Assembly (NCBI RefSeq): GCF_001542815.1
Contig: NZ_CP006992.1
Span: 1,803,501-1,867,500, forward strand
Origin: Methylobacterium sp. AMS5
Lineage (GTDB): Bacteria > Pseudomonadota > Alphaproteobacteria > Rhizobiales > Beijerinckiaceae
DNA length: 64,000 nucleotides
Reading direction: 5' to 3'
Shown here: piece after piece, positions 35,433 to 46,569 of the stretch
Position numbering within the stretch: position 1 is the first letter of the stretch
How the letters are laid out: the number at the start of each line of letters is the position of its first letter
Position numbers and translations under genes: made by a program
Notes under the pieces: generated by a model
Database searches by the model: none
What the model was told of the DNA's origin: nothing
Seen by the model: the letters and a program-made list of their open reading frames with translations, nothing else

Positions 35433-35543
35433 TCACCCTGAGGTGCCGCGACGCGGCCTCGAAGGGTCCTCCAGATCGCGTGCGATTCCTGGAAGATCCT
35501 TCGAGGCTTCCGCTCCGCTCCAGCACCTCAGGATGAGGGTGAG
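35433..35543 (+). repeat. repeat family B, copy 3
   Basis: The best preserved copy: CCTCACCCTGAGGTGCCGCG at the left end, GCACCTCAGGATGAGGGTGAG at the right end, and inner arms GCCTCGAAGG and CCTTCGAGGC. It lies between mtkB and ppc. Confidence 0.9.
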
Positions 35544-35677
35544 GGTTGGGGCAAACGCGCACGAGGTGTCCATTCCGGCCTGCGGAGAGGAAGCGCCCCG
35601 ACGATCGAATCCATCTGCCCGCCCGAAGGCATCAGCCTGCGGAACTCCGAAAAGAGAACCTCGCCAGGGGGGATCCC

Positions 35678-38446
<2,769 letters not shown>

Positions 38447-38516
38447 TGCATACAATCTCGGCGACGTGTTCCGGGCCCGGCTGGACGGCCGGCCCGGGCG
38501 CGCGAGATAGAACATC

Positions 38517-38563
38517 GTCCCGAAAGGTGGCCGCCGGCTTTCGGAAAAGGACGATGCTTTTCA
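38517..38563 (+). repeat. repeat family C, copy 2
   Basis: CGTCCCGAAAGGTGGCCGCC...CTTTCGGAAAAGGACGATG is an imperfect palindrome related to 27077-27120, located in the ppc-mclA gap. Upstream at 38471-38496 GC-rich arms (GGGCCCGGC / GCCGGCCC) form another hairpin without a T-run. Confidence 0.7.
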
Positions 38564-38633
38564 AGTGCGGCACGTGTCTCCCACGCGTGACTACGCGCAC
38601 GACAAGACGGTCTCACAGAACGGAGGATTCCCG

Positions 38634-39608
38634 ATGAGCTTCACCCTGATTCAGCAGGCCACCCCGCGCCTGCACCGCTCGGAACTCGCGGTTCCCGGCT
38701 CCAACCCGACCTTCATGGAGAAGTCGGCCGCCTCGAAGGCCGATGTGATCTTCCTCGACCTCGAGGACGCGGTCGCGCCCGACGACAAGGAGCAGGCCCG
38801 CAAGAACATCATCCAGGCCCTCAACGACCTGGATTGGGGCAACAAGACCATGATGATCCGCATCAACGGTCTCGACACCCACTACATGTACCGGGACGTG
38901 GTCGACATCGTCGAGGCCTGCCCGCGCCTCGACATGATCCTGATCCCCAAGGTCGGCGTGCCGGCCGACGTCTACGCCATCGACGTGCTGACGACGCAGA
39001 TCGAGCAGGCCAAGAAGCGCGAGAAGAAGATCGGCTTCGAGGTGCTGATCGAGACCGCGCTCGGCATGGCCAATGTCGAGGCGATCGCGACCTCCTCCAA
39101 GCGCCTTGAGGCGATGTCCTTCGGTGTCGCCGACTACGCCGCCTCCACCCGCGCCCGCTCCACCGTGATCGGCGGCGTCAACGCCGATTACTCGGTGCTC
39201 ACCGACAAGGACGAGGCCGGCAACCGCCAGACCCACTGGCAGGATCCGTGGCTGTTCGCCCAGAACCGGATGCTGGTCGCCTGCCGCGCCTACGGCCTGC
39301 GCCCGATCGACGGTCCCTTCGGCGACTTCTCCGATCCGGACGGCTACACCTCGGCCGCCCGCCGCTGCGCCGCGCTCGGCTTCGAGGGCAAGTGGGCGAT
39401 CCACCCCTCGCAGATCGATCTCGCCAACGAGGTGTTCACCCCCTCCGAGGCCGAGGTCACCAAGGCCCGCCGCATTCTGGAGGCCATGGAAGAGGCCGCC
39501 AAGGCCGGCCGCGGCGCCGTCTCGCTCGACGGCCGCCTCATCGACATCGCCTCGATCCGCATGGCCGAGGCGCTGATCCAGAAGGCCGACGCGATGGGCG
39601 GGAAGTGA
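38634..39608 (+). CDS. mclA: L-malyl-CoA/beta-methylmalyl-CoA lyase
   Basis: MclA cleaves malyl-CoA to acetyl-CoA and glyoxylate, closing the serine cycle. The same enzyme can act on beta-methylmalyl-CoA in the ethylmalonyl-CoA pathway. The 324-aa CitE-type TIM barrel has RSELAVPGSNPTFMEKSA, VIFLDLEDAVAPDDKEQAR, ILIPKVGVPADVYA, GFEVLIETALGMANVEAIA (metal-binding Glu) and KWAIHPSQIDLANEVFTPS. CGGAGGA precedes ATG 38634. It is the last gene of the cluster. Confidence 0.96.
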   Translation: MSFTLIQQATPRLHRSELAVPGSNPTFMEKSAASKADVIFLDLEDAVAPDDKEQARKNIIQALNDLDWGNKTMMIRINGLDTHYMYRDVVDIVEACPRLDMILIPKVGVPADVYAIDVLTTQIEQAKKREKKIGFEVLIETALGMANVEAIATSSKRLEAMSFGVADYAASTRARSTVIGGVNADYSVLTDKDEAGNRQTHWQDPWLFAQNRMLVACRAYGLRPIDGPFGDFSDPDGYTSAARRCAALGFEGKWAIHPSQIDLANEVFTPSEAEVTKARRILEAMEEAAKAGRGAVSLDGRLIDIASIRMAEALIQKADAMGGK

Positions 39609-39633
39609 TCTCTTTCCACCGGTAGAACGAAGG

Positions 39634-39664
39634 ATGGCCGGGTTCGCCCGGCCATTTTCTTTTG
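39634..39664 (+). terminator. terminator of the serine-cycle cluster
   Basis: ATGGCCGGG / CCCGGCCAT with a TTCG loop is followed by TTTTCTTTT, 25 bp after the mclA stop. Confidence 0.92.
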
Positions 39665-39746
39665 GCCCATCGCCCGGAGCCGGCCATCGCTGTCGCGTGG
39701 CGGCGGCTCGTCCGATGGAGAGAGCCGGATCAGCGCCCCGCCGGCA

Positions 39747-40133
39747 TCACGCCGCCCGCACGGCCGCGACCGCTTCGATCTCGATCATTGCCGCCGGATC
39801 GTAGAGCGCCTTCACCTCCGCGATCGTGTCGGCGGGGTAGGGAGCCGAAAAGAACCGGCGGCGCAGTTCGACCACATCCGGGAAGTGACCCATGTCGGTC
39901 ACGAAGATCGTCACCTTGACGACGTCCTTCAGGCTCGATCCGCCGGCCTCCAGGGCGCGGCGCAGGTTGGCGAAGGCCTGTTCGCCCTGGGCCCGGAAAC
40001 CGCCCGCGACGATCCGGCCATCGTCGCCCGCGCCTGCCTGGCCGGAGATGAAGAGCAGGTTGCCGTAGCGGATGCCCTGCGAGAGCAGGAAGGGCGCGTA
40101 GTTGTCGGGCTCGGTGATCACTTGTTCCAGCAT
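39747..40133 (-). CDS. RidA family protein
   Basis: This 128-aa YjgF/RidA-type protein has APFLLSQGIRYGNLLFISGQ, GEQAFANLRRALEAGGSSLKDVVKVTIFVTD and IEIEAVAAVRA, where an Arg near the C-terminus would contact a substrate carboxylate. RidA enzymes hydrolyse reactive enamines and imines formed by PLP enzymes. The adjacent serine-cycle aminotransferase cluster makes such damage plausible here. AAGGAG precedes ATG 40133. It converges on mclA. Confidence 0.9.
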   Translation of the reverse strand: MLEQVITEPDNYAPFLLSQGIRYGNLLFISGQAGAGDDGRIVAGGFRAQGEQAFANLRRALEAGGSSLKDVVKVTIFVTDMGHFPDVVELRRRFFSAPYPADTIAEVKALYDPAAMIEIEAVAAVRAA

Positions 40134-40195
40134 CGTCCTGCTCCTTCCTGGGGTCGGATGGCGTTCGGTCCGCCGCCCGCGGGCTCGCGTTTCAG

Positions 40196-40274
40196 AGTGC
40201 CTCACAAAACTCCCGGTCTCTGACCGTTCTCGTTCTGGCGATGACAGCGCAGCGGGCGTTTTGTGAGAGACACT
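40196..40274 (+). repeat. repeat family A, copy 6 (type copy)
   Basis: Best-preserved copy: left end AGTGCCTCACAAAACTCCCG, right end CGGGCGTTTTGTGAGAGACACT, forming ~20-bp terminal inverted repeats around an asymmetric core (GACCGTTCTCGTTCTGGCGA). The right end supplies the stop codon of the OYE gene. Confidence 0.93.
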
Positions 40275-41377
40275 CAGGCGGCCAGCTCACTCGGCTTGAT
40301 GTTGGCGATCGGCCCGAGGAGGGCGGGATCGAACGCAGCCACGTTCCGCGCGGTGCGGATGCGGTCGGGGAAATCCGGATTGGCGAGCGCGCCCTTGCCG
40401 AGCGCCACAAGGTCGGCCCCGGCTTCAAAAGTCTCCCGCGCCCTCGCCAGGTCGTGGAGGCCGCCATTCGCGATCAGGCGCATCTTCGGCGCGTATCGCC
40501 GCGCGAGGCCGACGAGGCTGTCGGAGACGCCCTCGAAGGCGGGCGCCCAGGCTTCGTGCTCGGTGACGTGGATGGCGTCGGCCCCCGCATCCGCGAGCGC
40601 GCCGAAGATGACCTCGGCGTCCCGTTCGCCCCCGGCCCATTTGTGGGCGAAGTCGTTGACCTTGCCCTGCGAGATCCGAACGCCGACCGGCACCCGCCCG
40701 CCGACCTTCGCCCGCACGGCGCCGAACACCGCCAGCAGGAACGCGACGCGCCGGGACGCATCGCCGCCCCAGCGATCCGTCCGCCGGTTGCTGTGATCGG
40801 TCATGAACTGGTCGATGAGGTAGCCGTTCGCGCCGTGGATCTCGATGCCGTCGAAGCCGGCCTCGCCGACGGCCCGGCCGGCCGCATCGGCGAAACCTTG
40901 CACGGCGTCGGCGATGGCCTCCTCGGTCATGGCGCGCGGCGTCGGATAGGGACCTTGCCCGTAATAGAACGCCATCTGCTGGCCCCGGGGCTGAACCGCC
41001 GAGGGGCCGAGGGTGCCGTCGCGGAAGCGGTTGCCCTGGCTGATCGCGCCCGCATGCATCAGCTGCGCGACGATGCGCGCTCCGTGACGGTGGGCAGCCT
41101 CCACGATCGGGCGCCACGCGTGCGCCTGCGCCGCGTCGGTGAGGCCGGGCTGATGCTGGTAGCCCTGGGCGAAGGCCCGGTCGGTGTAGAGGCCTTCGGT
41201 AATCAGGAGGCCGAAGCCGCCGCGGGCGAAGCGCTCGTAGTAGCGCGCCATCTCCGCCGTCGCGCTCCCGTCCTCGGTCGCGCTCACCCGGGTCATCGGC
41301 GCGACCGCGAAGCGATTGCGCAGCGCGACGCCGTTTATATCGATAGGCGTGAAGAAGGGATCGTGGCTCGTGCTCAT
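40274..41377 (-). CDS. Old Yellow Enzyme family NADH:flavin oxidoreductase
   Basis: This 367-aa FMN enzyme has FFTPIDINGVALRNRFAVAPMTRVSA, LLITEGLYT, FADAAGRAVGEAGFDGIEIHGANGYLIDQFM (His-Gly-Ala-Asn substrate motif), RRTDRWGGDASRR and LIANGGLHDLARA. It reduces activated C=C bonds. It is divergent from a LysR-type regulator, which probably controls it. The TGA stop lies in the terminal arm of a family A repeat, so the last residues may reflect repeat insertion. Confidence 0.92.
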   Translation of the reverse strand: MSTSHDPFFTPIDINGVALRNRFAVAPMTRVSATEDGSATAEMARYYERFARGGFGLLITEGLYTDRAFAQGYQHQPGLTDAAQAHAWRPIVEAAHRHGARIVAQLMHAGAISQGNRFRDGTLGPSAVQPRGQQMAFYYGQGPYPTPRAMTEEAIADAVQGFADAAGRAVGEAGFDGIEIHGANGYLIDQFMTDHSNRRTDRWGGDASRRVAFLLAVFGAVRAKVGGRVPVGVRISQGKVNDFAHKWAGGERDAEVIFGALADAGADAIHVTEHEAWAPAFEGVSDSLVGLARRYAPKMRLIANGGLHDLARARETFEAGADLVALGKGALANPDFPDRIRTARNVAAFDPALLGPIANIKPSELAA

Positions 41378-41503
41378 TGCGGTCTCCGCCTCGACGCTCT
41401 CCTGTCCGTCCGGAAGATTTCCGTACGAGGGAGCGGCCGGCGTATTGCGCCGGTGTCTATCCCGAGGTAGCGGCCGCCGCCGATACGCGGTAGCGCGGCT
41501 GGA

Positions 41504-41520
41504 CGATAAGGATCTTATCG
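41504..41520. promoter_or_regulatory. perfect palindrome, probable LysR operator
   Basis: CGATAAGGATCTTATCG is an exact 7-3-7 inverted repeat immediately before the LysR gene, in the 152-bp divergent promoter region shared with the OYE gene. Its position fits autoregulation. Confidence 0.6.
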
Positions 41521-41529
41521 CCCCATGAT

Positions 41530-42438
41530 ATGACGATGGATCTGTCCGACGTCGCCCTGTTCTGCTCGATCGTCACGACCGGCAGCCTGTCGGCCGCCGG
41601 GCGGCTGTCGGGACACTCGCCGATGGCGGTCAGCCGCCGCCTCGCCGGGTTGGAAGCGGAACTCGGAGTCCGCCTCCTGCATCGCACGACCCGAGCGGTC
41701 GCCCTGACCACGGACGGCGAGACCTTCCTCCCCTTCGCGAGAGCGATGCTCGAAGCGCGGGAGGCCGCGGCGGCGGCGTTCGTCGAGCGCCACGAAGGCT
41801 TGAGCGGCGTCCTGCGCGTCACGGCGCCCAACCGGATCGGGCGGGCGCTCGTCGTGCCGCTTGCCGTTCGTCTGATGGCCGAGAACCCGCTGCTGCAGGT
41901 GGACCTGACCTTCAGCGACAGCATCGTGGACATCGTCGCCTCGGGGATCGACGTCGCGTTGCGCGTGGCCACCCTGCAGACATCGGATCTCGTCGCCGTC
42001 CGGTTGGCCGACAACCCGCGCATTCTCTGCGCCGCCCCGAGCTACCTGGCCGCTCGCGGAAGCCCGCAGAGGCTCGCGGAGATCGATGACCACGCCTGCC
42101 TGACGCTGCATGCGATGGATGCGTGGCCGTTCCGCCGAGACGGGCGGCCCTTCACCAAACGAGTCGGCGGTCGCCTGGCGGCCAACAGCGTCGACGCCGT
42201 GCGCGAAGCCTGCCTCGCCGGGGCCGGCCTCGCCCTGCTGACCTATTGGGACGTGGCTCAGGACCTTGCCGACGGCACCCTGGTCGCACTGAACCTGACC
42301 GACACCGAGCCCGAACTGCTGGCGATCTGGGCCGTCCTCCCGACGCGGCAGCACCTTCCGGCACGGGTGCGCTACTTCCTCGATGCGCTGAAGGCGGAGT
42401 TGGGCGCGGCCCCGGCTGTCTCCAGCGAGGGGGCCTAG
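41530..42438 (+). CDS. LysR family transcriptional regulator
   Basis: This 302-aa regulator has the N-terminal wHTH (DVALFCSIVTTGSLSAAGRLSGHSPMAVSRRLAGLEAELGVRLLHRTTR) and a periplasmic-binding-like effector domain (LSGVLRVTAPNRIGRALVVP, FSDSIVDIVASGIDVALRVA, DGRPFTKRVGGRLAANSVDAVREACLAGAGLALL). It belongs to the CrgA-like group of AraC/LysR pairs next to oxidoreductases. It is divergent from the Old Yellow Enzyme gene and likely responds to an electrophilic substrate. Confidence 0.93.
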   Translation: MTMDLSDVALFCSIVTTGSLSAAGRLSGHSPMAVSRRLAGLEAELGVRLLHRTTRAVALTTDGETFLPFARAMLEAREAAAAAFVERHEGLSGVLRVTAPNRIGRALVVPLAVRLMAENPLLQVDLTFSDSIVDIVASGIDVALRVATLQTSDLVAVRLADNPRILCAAPSYLAARGSPQRLAEIDDHACLTLHAMDAWPFRRDGRPFTKRVGGRLAANSVDAVREACLAGAGLALLTYWDVAQDLADGTLVALNLTDTEPELLAIWAVLPTRQHLPARVRYFLDALKAELGAAPAVSSEGA

Positions 42439-42555
42439 CCGGACGCCCAGCGAAAGCGAGGAACGCCGCGTGCCACCGTCGCCATTCGCCGATGCGCCGC
42501 TACTTCCATCGCCGGGCCTCGGCCCGCTCGATGTTCTCACCCCGGAGTGGTGCGC

Positions 42556-43431
42556 ATGACCGCGTTCGATGCCGACCTGCGGAGCCTCGCGGCTCAGACG
42601 ACCCTCTCACGGCGCACCGTGATCGCCACGAGTCTCGCCACGGGCTTCGCGCTCGCCGCGCAGCCCGTCGCGGCCCAGACCACGATCACCACGGACACGA
42701 ACGGCCTGATCGCCGGCGAGGTGAAGATTCCGACGCAGGACGGCGAGATCCCGGCCTACCGGGCCATGACCGCCGAGGGCGGTCCCTTTCCGACGATCCT
42801 GGTCGTGCAGGAAATCTTCGGCGTCCACGAGCACATCAAGGATGTGTGCCGCCGGCTGGCCAAGCTCGGCTACTTCGCCCTGGCGCCGGAACTCTATGCC
42901 CGCCAGGGCGACGTCTCGGCGCTGACCAACATTCAGCAGATCGTGAGCGAGGTCGTCTCAAAGGTACCCGACGCGCAGGTCATGAGCGACCTCGATGCGG
43001 CGGTCGCCTTCGCCAAGGGCACGGGCAAGGCCGACACGGCCCGCCTCGGGATCACCGGCTTCTGCTGGGGCGGGCGCATCACCTGGCTCTACGCCGCGCA
43101 CAATCCGGGCGTGAAAGCGGGCGTCGCCTGGTACGGGCGGCTCGTGGGCGACAGCTCGGCGCTGACGCCGAAGCATCCGGTCGATGTCGCCGCCGACCTC
43201 AAGGCACCGGTGCTCGGCCTCTACGGCGGGGCCGATCAGGGCATTCCGGTCGCCACGATCGACCGGATGAAGGAGGCCTGCCGGGCCGCCGGCAAGACCT
43301 GCGATTTCGTCGTTTATCCCGAGGCGCCGCACGCCTTCCATGCCGACTATCGTCCGAGCTACCGCGCGGAGCCGGCACAGGACGGCTGGAAGCGGCTGCA
43401 GGACTGGTTCCGGCAGTACGGCGTCGCCTGA
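42556..43431 (+). CDS. exported dienelactone hydrolase family protein
   Basis: This 291-aa alpha/beta hydrolase has a Tat-type signal ([18 protein letters not shown]). The DLH domain shows [22 protein letters not shown] (Glu of the DLH triad region), [12 protein letters not shown] with the nucleophilic Cys, [11 protein letters not shown] (Asp) and [13 protein letters not shown] (His). Tat export of a DLH-type protein is common in alphaproteobacteria; its substrate is unknown. GGAG lies 8 nt before ATG 42556, so the two GTGs upstream are not preferred. Confidence 0.9.
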   Translation: MTAFDADLRSLAAQTTLSRRTVIATSLATGFALAAQPVAAQTTITTDTNGLIAGEVKIPTQDGEIPAYRAMTAEGGPFPTILVVQEIFGVHEHIKDVCRRLAKLGYFALAPELYARQGDVSALTNIQQIVSEVVSKVPDAQVMSDLDAAVAFAKGTGKADTARLGITGFCWGGRITWLYAAHNPGVKAGVAWYGRLVGDSSALTPKHPVDVAADLKAPVLGLYGGADQGIPVATIDRMKEACRAAGKTCDFVVYPEAPHAFHADYRPSYRAEPAQDGWKRLQDWFRQYGVA

Positions 43432-43438
43432 ACCCGGC

Positions 43439-43816
43439 TCACTTGTCGTACTTGATGTAGGCGAAGCGCTGATCGGTCGGCGTCCCTTCGAGGGCGCCGC
43501 CCTCCGCGCCCGGCTGCCAGCCCACGACCTCCTCGATCTTCTTTGCCAGCGAAAAATCCTTCTCGGTGATGCCCTTGGCGGCGTGGTTCATCAGCCGGAC
43601 CTCGACCCAGGCGTAGGAGGCGGTGATGTCGGGGTGGTGCCACGCGGCCTCGGCCAGATGGCCCACCGTATTGATGACCATCAGCGTGCTCTTCCACGAG
43701 GCGGTCTTGTAGGTGCGCCGGATCCAGCCCTCCTCCAGCCGCCAATGCGGCAGATCTTCCTTCAGCCGCCGCTCGACCGTCGCGTCGTCGAGGACGTCTT
43801 CGCGTGCTTGCGTCAT
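43439..43816 (-). CDS. phhB: 4a-hydroxytetrahydrobiopterin dehydratase (pterin-4a-carbinolamine dehydratase)
   Basis: This 125-aa protein carries the dehydratase motif EAAWHHPDITASYAWVEVRLMNH (catalytic His-His-Pro) and WRLEEGWIRRTYKTASWKSTL. The length is at the high end for the family, with a C-terminal tail. PCD proteins recycle 4a-hydroxypterins. No phenylalanine hydroxylase gene is near, so here the substrate could be another pterin, which matters in a cell full of H4MPT and H4F. GGAGTGAG precedes ATG 43816. Confidence 0.9.
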   Translation of the reverse strand: MTQAREDVLDDATVERRLKEDLPHWRLEEGWIRRTYKTASWKSTLMVINTVGHLAEAAWHHPDITASYAWVEVRLMNHAAKGITEKDFSLAKKIEEVVGWQPGAEGGALEGTPTDQRFAYIKYDK

Positions 43817-44033
43817 CGTCTCACTCCCATCCGATACGGTGAAAACCTGCGCCGGGACGGGCGGCGGCGCAAGCCGGGATCGGTGGGAGCTTGACCCTTG
43901 AGCGGCGGCGGCCCGCATGTCGCAGCGGAAACGCTGGGACCGGCTGTGGACGGGGCGGAGGCGAGTCCCTATTAAAAAATTCAACAGAAACCTTCCGCCT
44001 CCGCCGGGGACGGAACGGCCTGACCGATAATTC

Positions 44034-45041
44034 ATGAGGACGCCCATGCTGTCACGGCGCGGAATGCTCGCGACGGCGGCTCTGTCGCTGGCCGTGACGC
44101 TGCCGACGGGGCGCCGCGCGCAGGCGGCGGGCGAGACGTTCCGGCTCGGCGTGCTGCCTTTCGGCACCGCCGCCTGGGAGGCTGCCGTCATCAAGGCGCG
44201 CGGCTTTGATGCGGCCAACGGCTTCACCCTCGATATCGTCAAGCTTGCCGGCAACGACGCCGCCCGCATCGCCTTTCTCGGCGGTCAGGTCGATGCCATC
44301 GTCGGCGACCTGATCTTCGCCGCCCGCCTCGGCAACGAGGGGCGGGGGGTGCGTTTCTCGCCCTACTCGACCACGGAAGGGGCACTGATGGTGCCCGCGG
44401 GAAGTCCGATCACGGATCTGAAGGGGCTTTCGGGCAAGCGGCTCGGCGTGGCGGGCGGTGCGCTCGACAAGAACTGGATCCTGCTGAGGGCACAGGGCCG
44501 CGAGACGGCGGGGCTCGACCTCGAGAACGTCGCGCAGATCGCCTACGGCGCGCCGCCGCTGCTGGCGCAGAAGCTGGAGACCGGCGAGCTCGACGCGGCT
44601 CTGCTCTACTGGCAGTTCTGCGCCCGCCTCGAAGCCAAGGGCTTCAGGCGGCTGATCTCGGCGGACGACGTCATGCGGGCTTTTGGCGCCAAAGGCGCCG
44701 TCTCGCTGATCGGCTATCTCTACGAGGGCCACACCGTGGCCGACCGCGGCGAGGTGGTGCGAGGCTTCGCCCGCGCCTCGGCCGCCGCCAAGGACGCGCT
44801 CGCGAACGAGCCGGCCCTGTGGGAGACGGTCCGCCCGCTGATGGCGGCGGAGGACGACGCCACCTTCGCCACGCTCAAGCGCGATTTCCTCGCCGGCATC
44901 CCGCGCCGGACCATCGCCGCCGAGCGCGCCGATGGCGAGCGCATCTATGCGGCGCTGGACCGGCTCGCGGGTGCGCAGCTCCTCGGCGTGGGCAAGAGCC
45001 TGCCGCCGGACCTCTATCTCGACGCCTCGGGCAATGGCTGA
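44034..45041 (+). CDS. NitT/TauT-type ABC transporter substrate-binding protein
   Basis: This 335-aa protein has a twin-arginine-like signal (MLSRRGMLATAALSLAVTLP) and the SsuA/TauA fold: FRLGVLPFGTAAWEAAVIKARGFDAANGFTLDIVKLAGNDAARIAFLGGQVDAIVGD, then GALMVPAGSPITDLKGLSGKRLGV and ALLYWQFCARLEAKGF. It is the first gene of a three-gene importer that ends 704 bp before xoxF. The ligand is unknown; sulfonate, aromatic or cofactor-like small anions are typical for the family. Confidence 0.9.
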   Translation: MRTPMLSRRGMLATAALSLAVTLPTGRRAQAAGETFRLGVLPFGTAAWEAAVIKARGFDAANGFTLDIVKLAGNDAARIAFLGGQVDAIVGDLIFAARLGNEGRGVRFSPYSTTEGALMVPAGSPITDLKGLSGKRLGVAGGALDKNWILLRAQGRETAGLDLENVAQIAYGAPPLLAQKLETGELDAALLYWQFCARLEAKGFRRLISADDVMRAFGAKGAVSLIGYLYEGHTVADRGEVVRGFARASAAAKDALANEPALWETVRPLMAAEDDATFATLKRDFLAGIPRRTIAAERADGERIYAALDRLAGAQLLGVGKSLPPDLYLDASGNG

Positions 45042-45080
45042 CGACGGCACGATGACGGTTCCGGTCCGCTGACCTTCCGC

Positions 45081-45815
45081 ATGGCCCTGCTCGCGCGCCT
45101 CCTCTCCCTCGCCGTCCTTCTCGTCCTCTGGCAGGGCATCTCCGCCTATGCCGATACGCGGACCCTGCCGGCGCCGAGCGCGGTGTTCGCGTTCATCCTG
45201 CGCGAGGCGCAGAGCGGCAGCCTGTTCTTCAATGTCGGCGTCACGCTCGCCCGGGTCGCGGTCTCCTTCGTGATCGCCATGAGCCTCGGCGTGCTGCTCG
45301 GCATCGCCCTCGGCCGCTCGCGCCTTGCCGACCGGCTGCTCGATACGCCGCTTCTCGTCGTCCTCAACACGCCGGCCCTCGTCATCACGGTGCTGGCCTA
45401 TGTCTGGCTCGGGCTGACCGAGACCGCGGCCATCGTCGCGGTGGCGCTCAACAAGCTGCCCAATGTCGCGGTGATCATGCGCGAGGGCGCCCGCGGCCTC
45501 GATCCGGGGCTGGAGGAGATGGCGACGACCTATCGCTTCGACCGGCGGACCTGGATCGCCCATGTGCTGCTGCCGCAGCTCCAGCCCTTCATGGTAGCGG
45601 CGGCGCGCTCCGGCATCTCGCTCGCCTGGAAGATCGTGCTGGTGGTGGAACTATTGGGCCGTCCCAACGGGGTCGGCTTTGCCATCAACTACTACTTCAC
45701 GCTCTTCGACGTCACCGCGGTGATCGGCTACAGCCTCGTCTTCATGAGCGTGATGCTCGCCCTCGACTCCCTCCTCCTCCAGCCCCTCGACGCCCATGTC
45801 CGCCGCTGGCGCTGA
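45081..45815 (+). CDS. ABC transporter permease (NitT/TauT type)
   Basis: This 244-aa protein has six hydrophobic segments and the BPD-transport signature (VALNKLPNVAVIMREGARGLDPGLEEMATTYRFDRRTWIAHVLLPQLQPF), matching SsuC/TauC permeases. It follows the binding protein after 39 bp and overlaps the ATPase gene by 20 bp, so the three form an operon. Confidence 0.93.
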   Translation: MALLARLLSLAVLLVLWQGISAYADTRTLPAPSAVFAFILREAQSGSLFFNVGVTLARVAVSFVIAMSLGVLLGIALGRSRLADRLLDTPLLVVLNTPALVITVLAYVWLGLTETAAIVAVALNKLPNVAVIMREGARGLDPGLEEMATTYRFDRRTWIAHVLLPQLQPFMVAAARSGISLAWKIVLVVELLGRPNGVGFAINYYFTLFDVTAVIGYSLVFMSVMLALDSLLLQPLDAHVRRWR

Positions 45816-46569
45816 ACCCGGCGCCGAGACCGCGCCGCTGCTGACGGTGCGCGTGGACCGCAAGGTCTACCGCAAGCGTGGCCGCAAGGCGCGCACCGAG
45901 GCCGTCGAAGCGGTGCGTGGCCTCGCCTTCGAACTCCATGCCGGCGAGATCACCTGTCTGATCGGTCCTTCGGGCGCGGGCAAGACCACGACACTGCGCA
46001 TCCTCCTCGGCCTCGACCGCGACTTCGAGGGCAGCGTGACGCCCGAGCCCTCCCAGGCCGGTATCGCGATGGTGTTTCAGGATCCGCGCCTGCTGCCCTG
46101 GCGCACCATCGAGCAGAACGTGCGGCTCGGCCTGCCGCGCGAGCGCCGGGCGCGCGACCTCGACGGCCTGTTCGCGTCGCTCGGGCTCGCAGCATGGCGC
46201 GCACACTATCCCGGCGCGCTGTCGCTCGGGATGCAGCGCCGGGTGGCGCTGGCACGGGCGCTGGCGCTGGAGCCGCGCATCCTCGTTCTCGACGAGCCCT
46301 TCGTCTCCCTGGACGACGCGGCCGCCGCATCCCTGCGGGCGCTGGTGGTCGAAGCGGTGGCCGGCTCCGGTACGAGCGCGTTGATGGTGACGCACAACGT
46401 CGCCGAGGCCATCGAGATCGCCGACCGTCTGCTGTTGGTCTCGCCCCGCCCCGCCCGGCTGCTGGCGAGCCTGCCCCTCGACCGGCCGCGCGGCGAGCGG
46501 GACCGGCCTTGGGCCGACGCGACCCGCCGGGGTCTCGCCACCCGCTTTCCCGGCATCGTCGCTCAGTAG
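45796..46569 (+). CDS. ABC transporter ATP-binding protein (NitT/TauT type)
   Basis: This 257-aa ATPase has Walker A GPSGAGKTTTLRI, a Q-loop MVFQDPRLLPWRTIEQNV, a signature LSLGMQRRVALARAL, Walker B RILVLDEPFVSLDDAAA and the switch His in MVTHNVAEAIEIAD. The signature has LSLGM in place of the usual LSGGM, a conservative change. It overlaps the permease gene. No terminator was seen between it and the xoxF leader. Confidence 0.93.
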   Translation: MSAAGAEPGAETAPLLTVRVDRKVYRKRGRKARTEAVEAVRGLAFELHAGEITCLIGPSGAGKTTTLRILLGLDRDFEGSVTPEPSQAGIAMVFQDPRLLPWRTIEQNVRLGLPRERRARDLDGLFASLGLAAWRAHYPGALSLGMQRRVALARALALEPRILVLDEPFVSLDDAAAASLRALVVEAVAGSGTSALMVTHNVAEAIEIADRLLLVSPRPARLLASLPLDRPRGERDRPWADATRRGLATRFPGIVAQ

